Positions 5,666-6,405 of a stretch of DNA of 6,405 nucleotides are shown here, in pieces; within the stretch, counting starts at the first letter, position 1; each line of letters opens with the position of its first letter. Origin of the DNA: Alphaproteobacteria bacterium (GTDB taxonomy: Bacteria; Pseudomonadota; Alphaproteobacteria; GCA-2731375). The position numbers were made by a program, and so were the translations under genes. Under the pieces are notes generated by a model. It did not search any database, was not told where the DNA came from, and worked only from the letters and a program-made list of their open reading frames with translations. The stretch covers positions 1 through 6,405 of the forward strand of contig JANQKO010000699.1 in the NCBI GenBank assembly GCA_028281075.1. The letters are read 5' to 3'.

Positions 5666-6405
5666 ATGCTGAGAGCACTGAGTTTCGTCGTTTCCGGCGG
5701 GTTGCTGCTGGCGCTGATCGGCGCCGGCGGTACGCTTTTCGTCCTCTGGCACTACGGCCGTGACCTGCCGGACTACCGGCAACTGGCGGATTACCGGCCG
5801 CCGGTGATGACCAGGGTGCATGCCGCCGACGGCAGCCTGATCACCGAATATGCCCGCGAGCGGCGGCTGTTCGTGCCGATCGCGGCGATTCCGCGCCGTG
5901 TCATCGAGGCCTTCCTCTCGGCCGAGGACAAGACCTTCTACAGTCATCCCGGCGTCGATTTCATGGGCATCGCCTCGGCCGTCGCGCGCAACCTGCGCAA
6001 CTACGGCACCGACCGGCGGCCCGTCGGCGCCTCGACCATCACCCAGCAGGTGGCCAAGAACTTCCTGCTGAGCAACGAGGTCAGCGTCACCCGCAAGCTG
6101 AAGGAGGCGATTCTCGCCTTCCGCATCGAGCACGCCTTCGAGAAGGACCGGATCCTGGAGCTGTACCTGAACGAGATCTATCTCGGCTTCGGCAGCTATG
6201 GCGTGGCGGCGGCGGCGCTGAACTATTTCAACAAGCCGCTCGACGAGCTGAGCCTGGAGGAGGCGGCGTTCCTGGCCGCCCTGCCGAAGGCGCCGAACAA
6301 CTATCACCCGCTGCGGCGGCCGGCGGCGGCGGTGGCGCGCCGGGACTGGGTGCTGACGCAGATGCGCGGGAACGGCGTGATTTCCGCCGCCGAGATGGCC
6401 GCGGC
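5666..6405 (+). CDS. mrcA: Penicillin-binding protein 1A, class A PBP (5' part)
   Basis: Class A PBPs sit in the inner membrane, polymerise lipid II into glycan with a GT51 domain and cross-link it with a transpeptidase domain. Only 246 codons lie in the window, and the frame is open at the right edge. Residues 5-28 (LSFVVSGGLLLALIGAGGTLFVLW) form one membrane anchor with a short cytoplasmic start. The GT51 motifs follow in order: SAEDKTFYSHPGVD with catalytic Glu87, GASTITQQ at 121-128, RKLKE at 143-147, and KDRILELYLNEIYLG at 160-174. The transpeptidase domain, expected downstream, is not visible. ATG 5666 is the only plausible start; AAAGGGA at 5645-5651 is an imperfect, rather distant ribosome-binding site. 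The 84-base gap to the amidase holds no clear promoter or terminator, so read-through from the amidase gene is likely. Confidence 0.93.
   Translation, partial: MLRALSFVVSGGLLLALIGAGGTLFVLWHYGRDLPDYRQLADYRPPVMTRVHAADGSLITEYARERRLFVPIAAIPRRVIEAFLSAEDKTFYSHPGVDFMGIASAVARNLRNYGTDRRPVGASTITQQVAKNFLLSNEVSVTRKLKEAILAFRIEHAFEKDRILELYLNEIYLGFGSYGVAAAALNYFNKPLDELSLEEAAFLAALPKAPNNYHPLRRPAAAVARRDWVLTQMRGNGVISAAEMAA

Noticed and set aside
5240..6307. A 355-codon minus-strand ORF.
   Set aside because: It is antisense to the end of the amidase gene and the start of the PBP1A gene, both of which have intact catalytic motifs on the plus strand.

Overview
The window looks like ordinary chromosomal DNA of a high-GC alphaproteobacterium, probably Rhodospirillales-like. 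Three things point that way: the strong G/C bias at third codon positions, an RNase E that carries an acidic insert in its S1 domain and ends in the GWW peptide known from Caulobacter, and the arrangement of rne divergent from an AmiC-type amidase followed by a PBP1A gene. The taxonomic call is inference. I see no tRNA, rRNA, CRISPR array, insertion sequence, phage gene or att site.

Layout from left to right. (1) The last 34 codons of an unrecognised plus-strand gene end at 107. (2) A complete fold-type I PLP-dependent aminotransferase (118-1272, +) follows after 10 bases, with a clear ribosome-binding site, so the two are probably co-transcribed. (3) The aminotransferase converges on a complete ribonuclease E gene (1292-3952, -), with 19 bases between the stop codons. 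(4) A 453-base gap (3953-4405) separates rne from the next gene. It is less GC-rich than its surroundings and must hold the control regions of both divergent genes. On the minus strand it contains a good sigma70-like promoter candidate, a possible small membrane-protein ORF, and a six-codon mini-ORF whose stop overlaps the rne start (ATGA). (5) An exported N-acetylmuramoyl-L-alanine amidase (4406-5581, +) with AMIN and Amidase_3 domains. (6) After 84 bases, the first 246 codons of a class A penicillin-binding protein (PBP1A), cut by the window edge inside its glycosyltransferase half.

Two functional themes sit back to back. Leftward, rne encodes the endonuclease and scaffold of the RNA degradosome. 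Its C-terminal half is disordered, with two arginine-rich blocks for RNA or partner binding and a terminal GWW peptide that should dock PNPase. Rightward, amiC and the PBP1A gene form a cell-wall pair: a periplasmic hydrolase that cuts the stem peptide from MurNAc, and an inner-membrane synthase that polymerises glycan.

I found no evidence for a new multi-gene system. The stretch most worth a second look is the rne leader (about 3949-4345), which may combine a long 5' UTR, a small ORF and a translationally coupled mini-ORF. Autoregulation of rne through its leader is known in E. coli; whether this leader does the same is untested.
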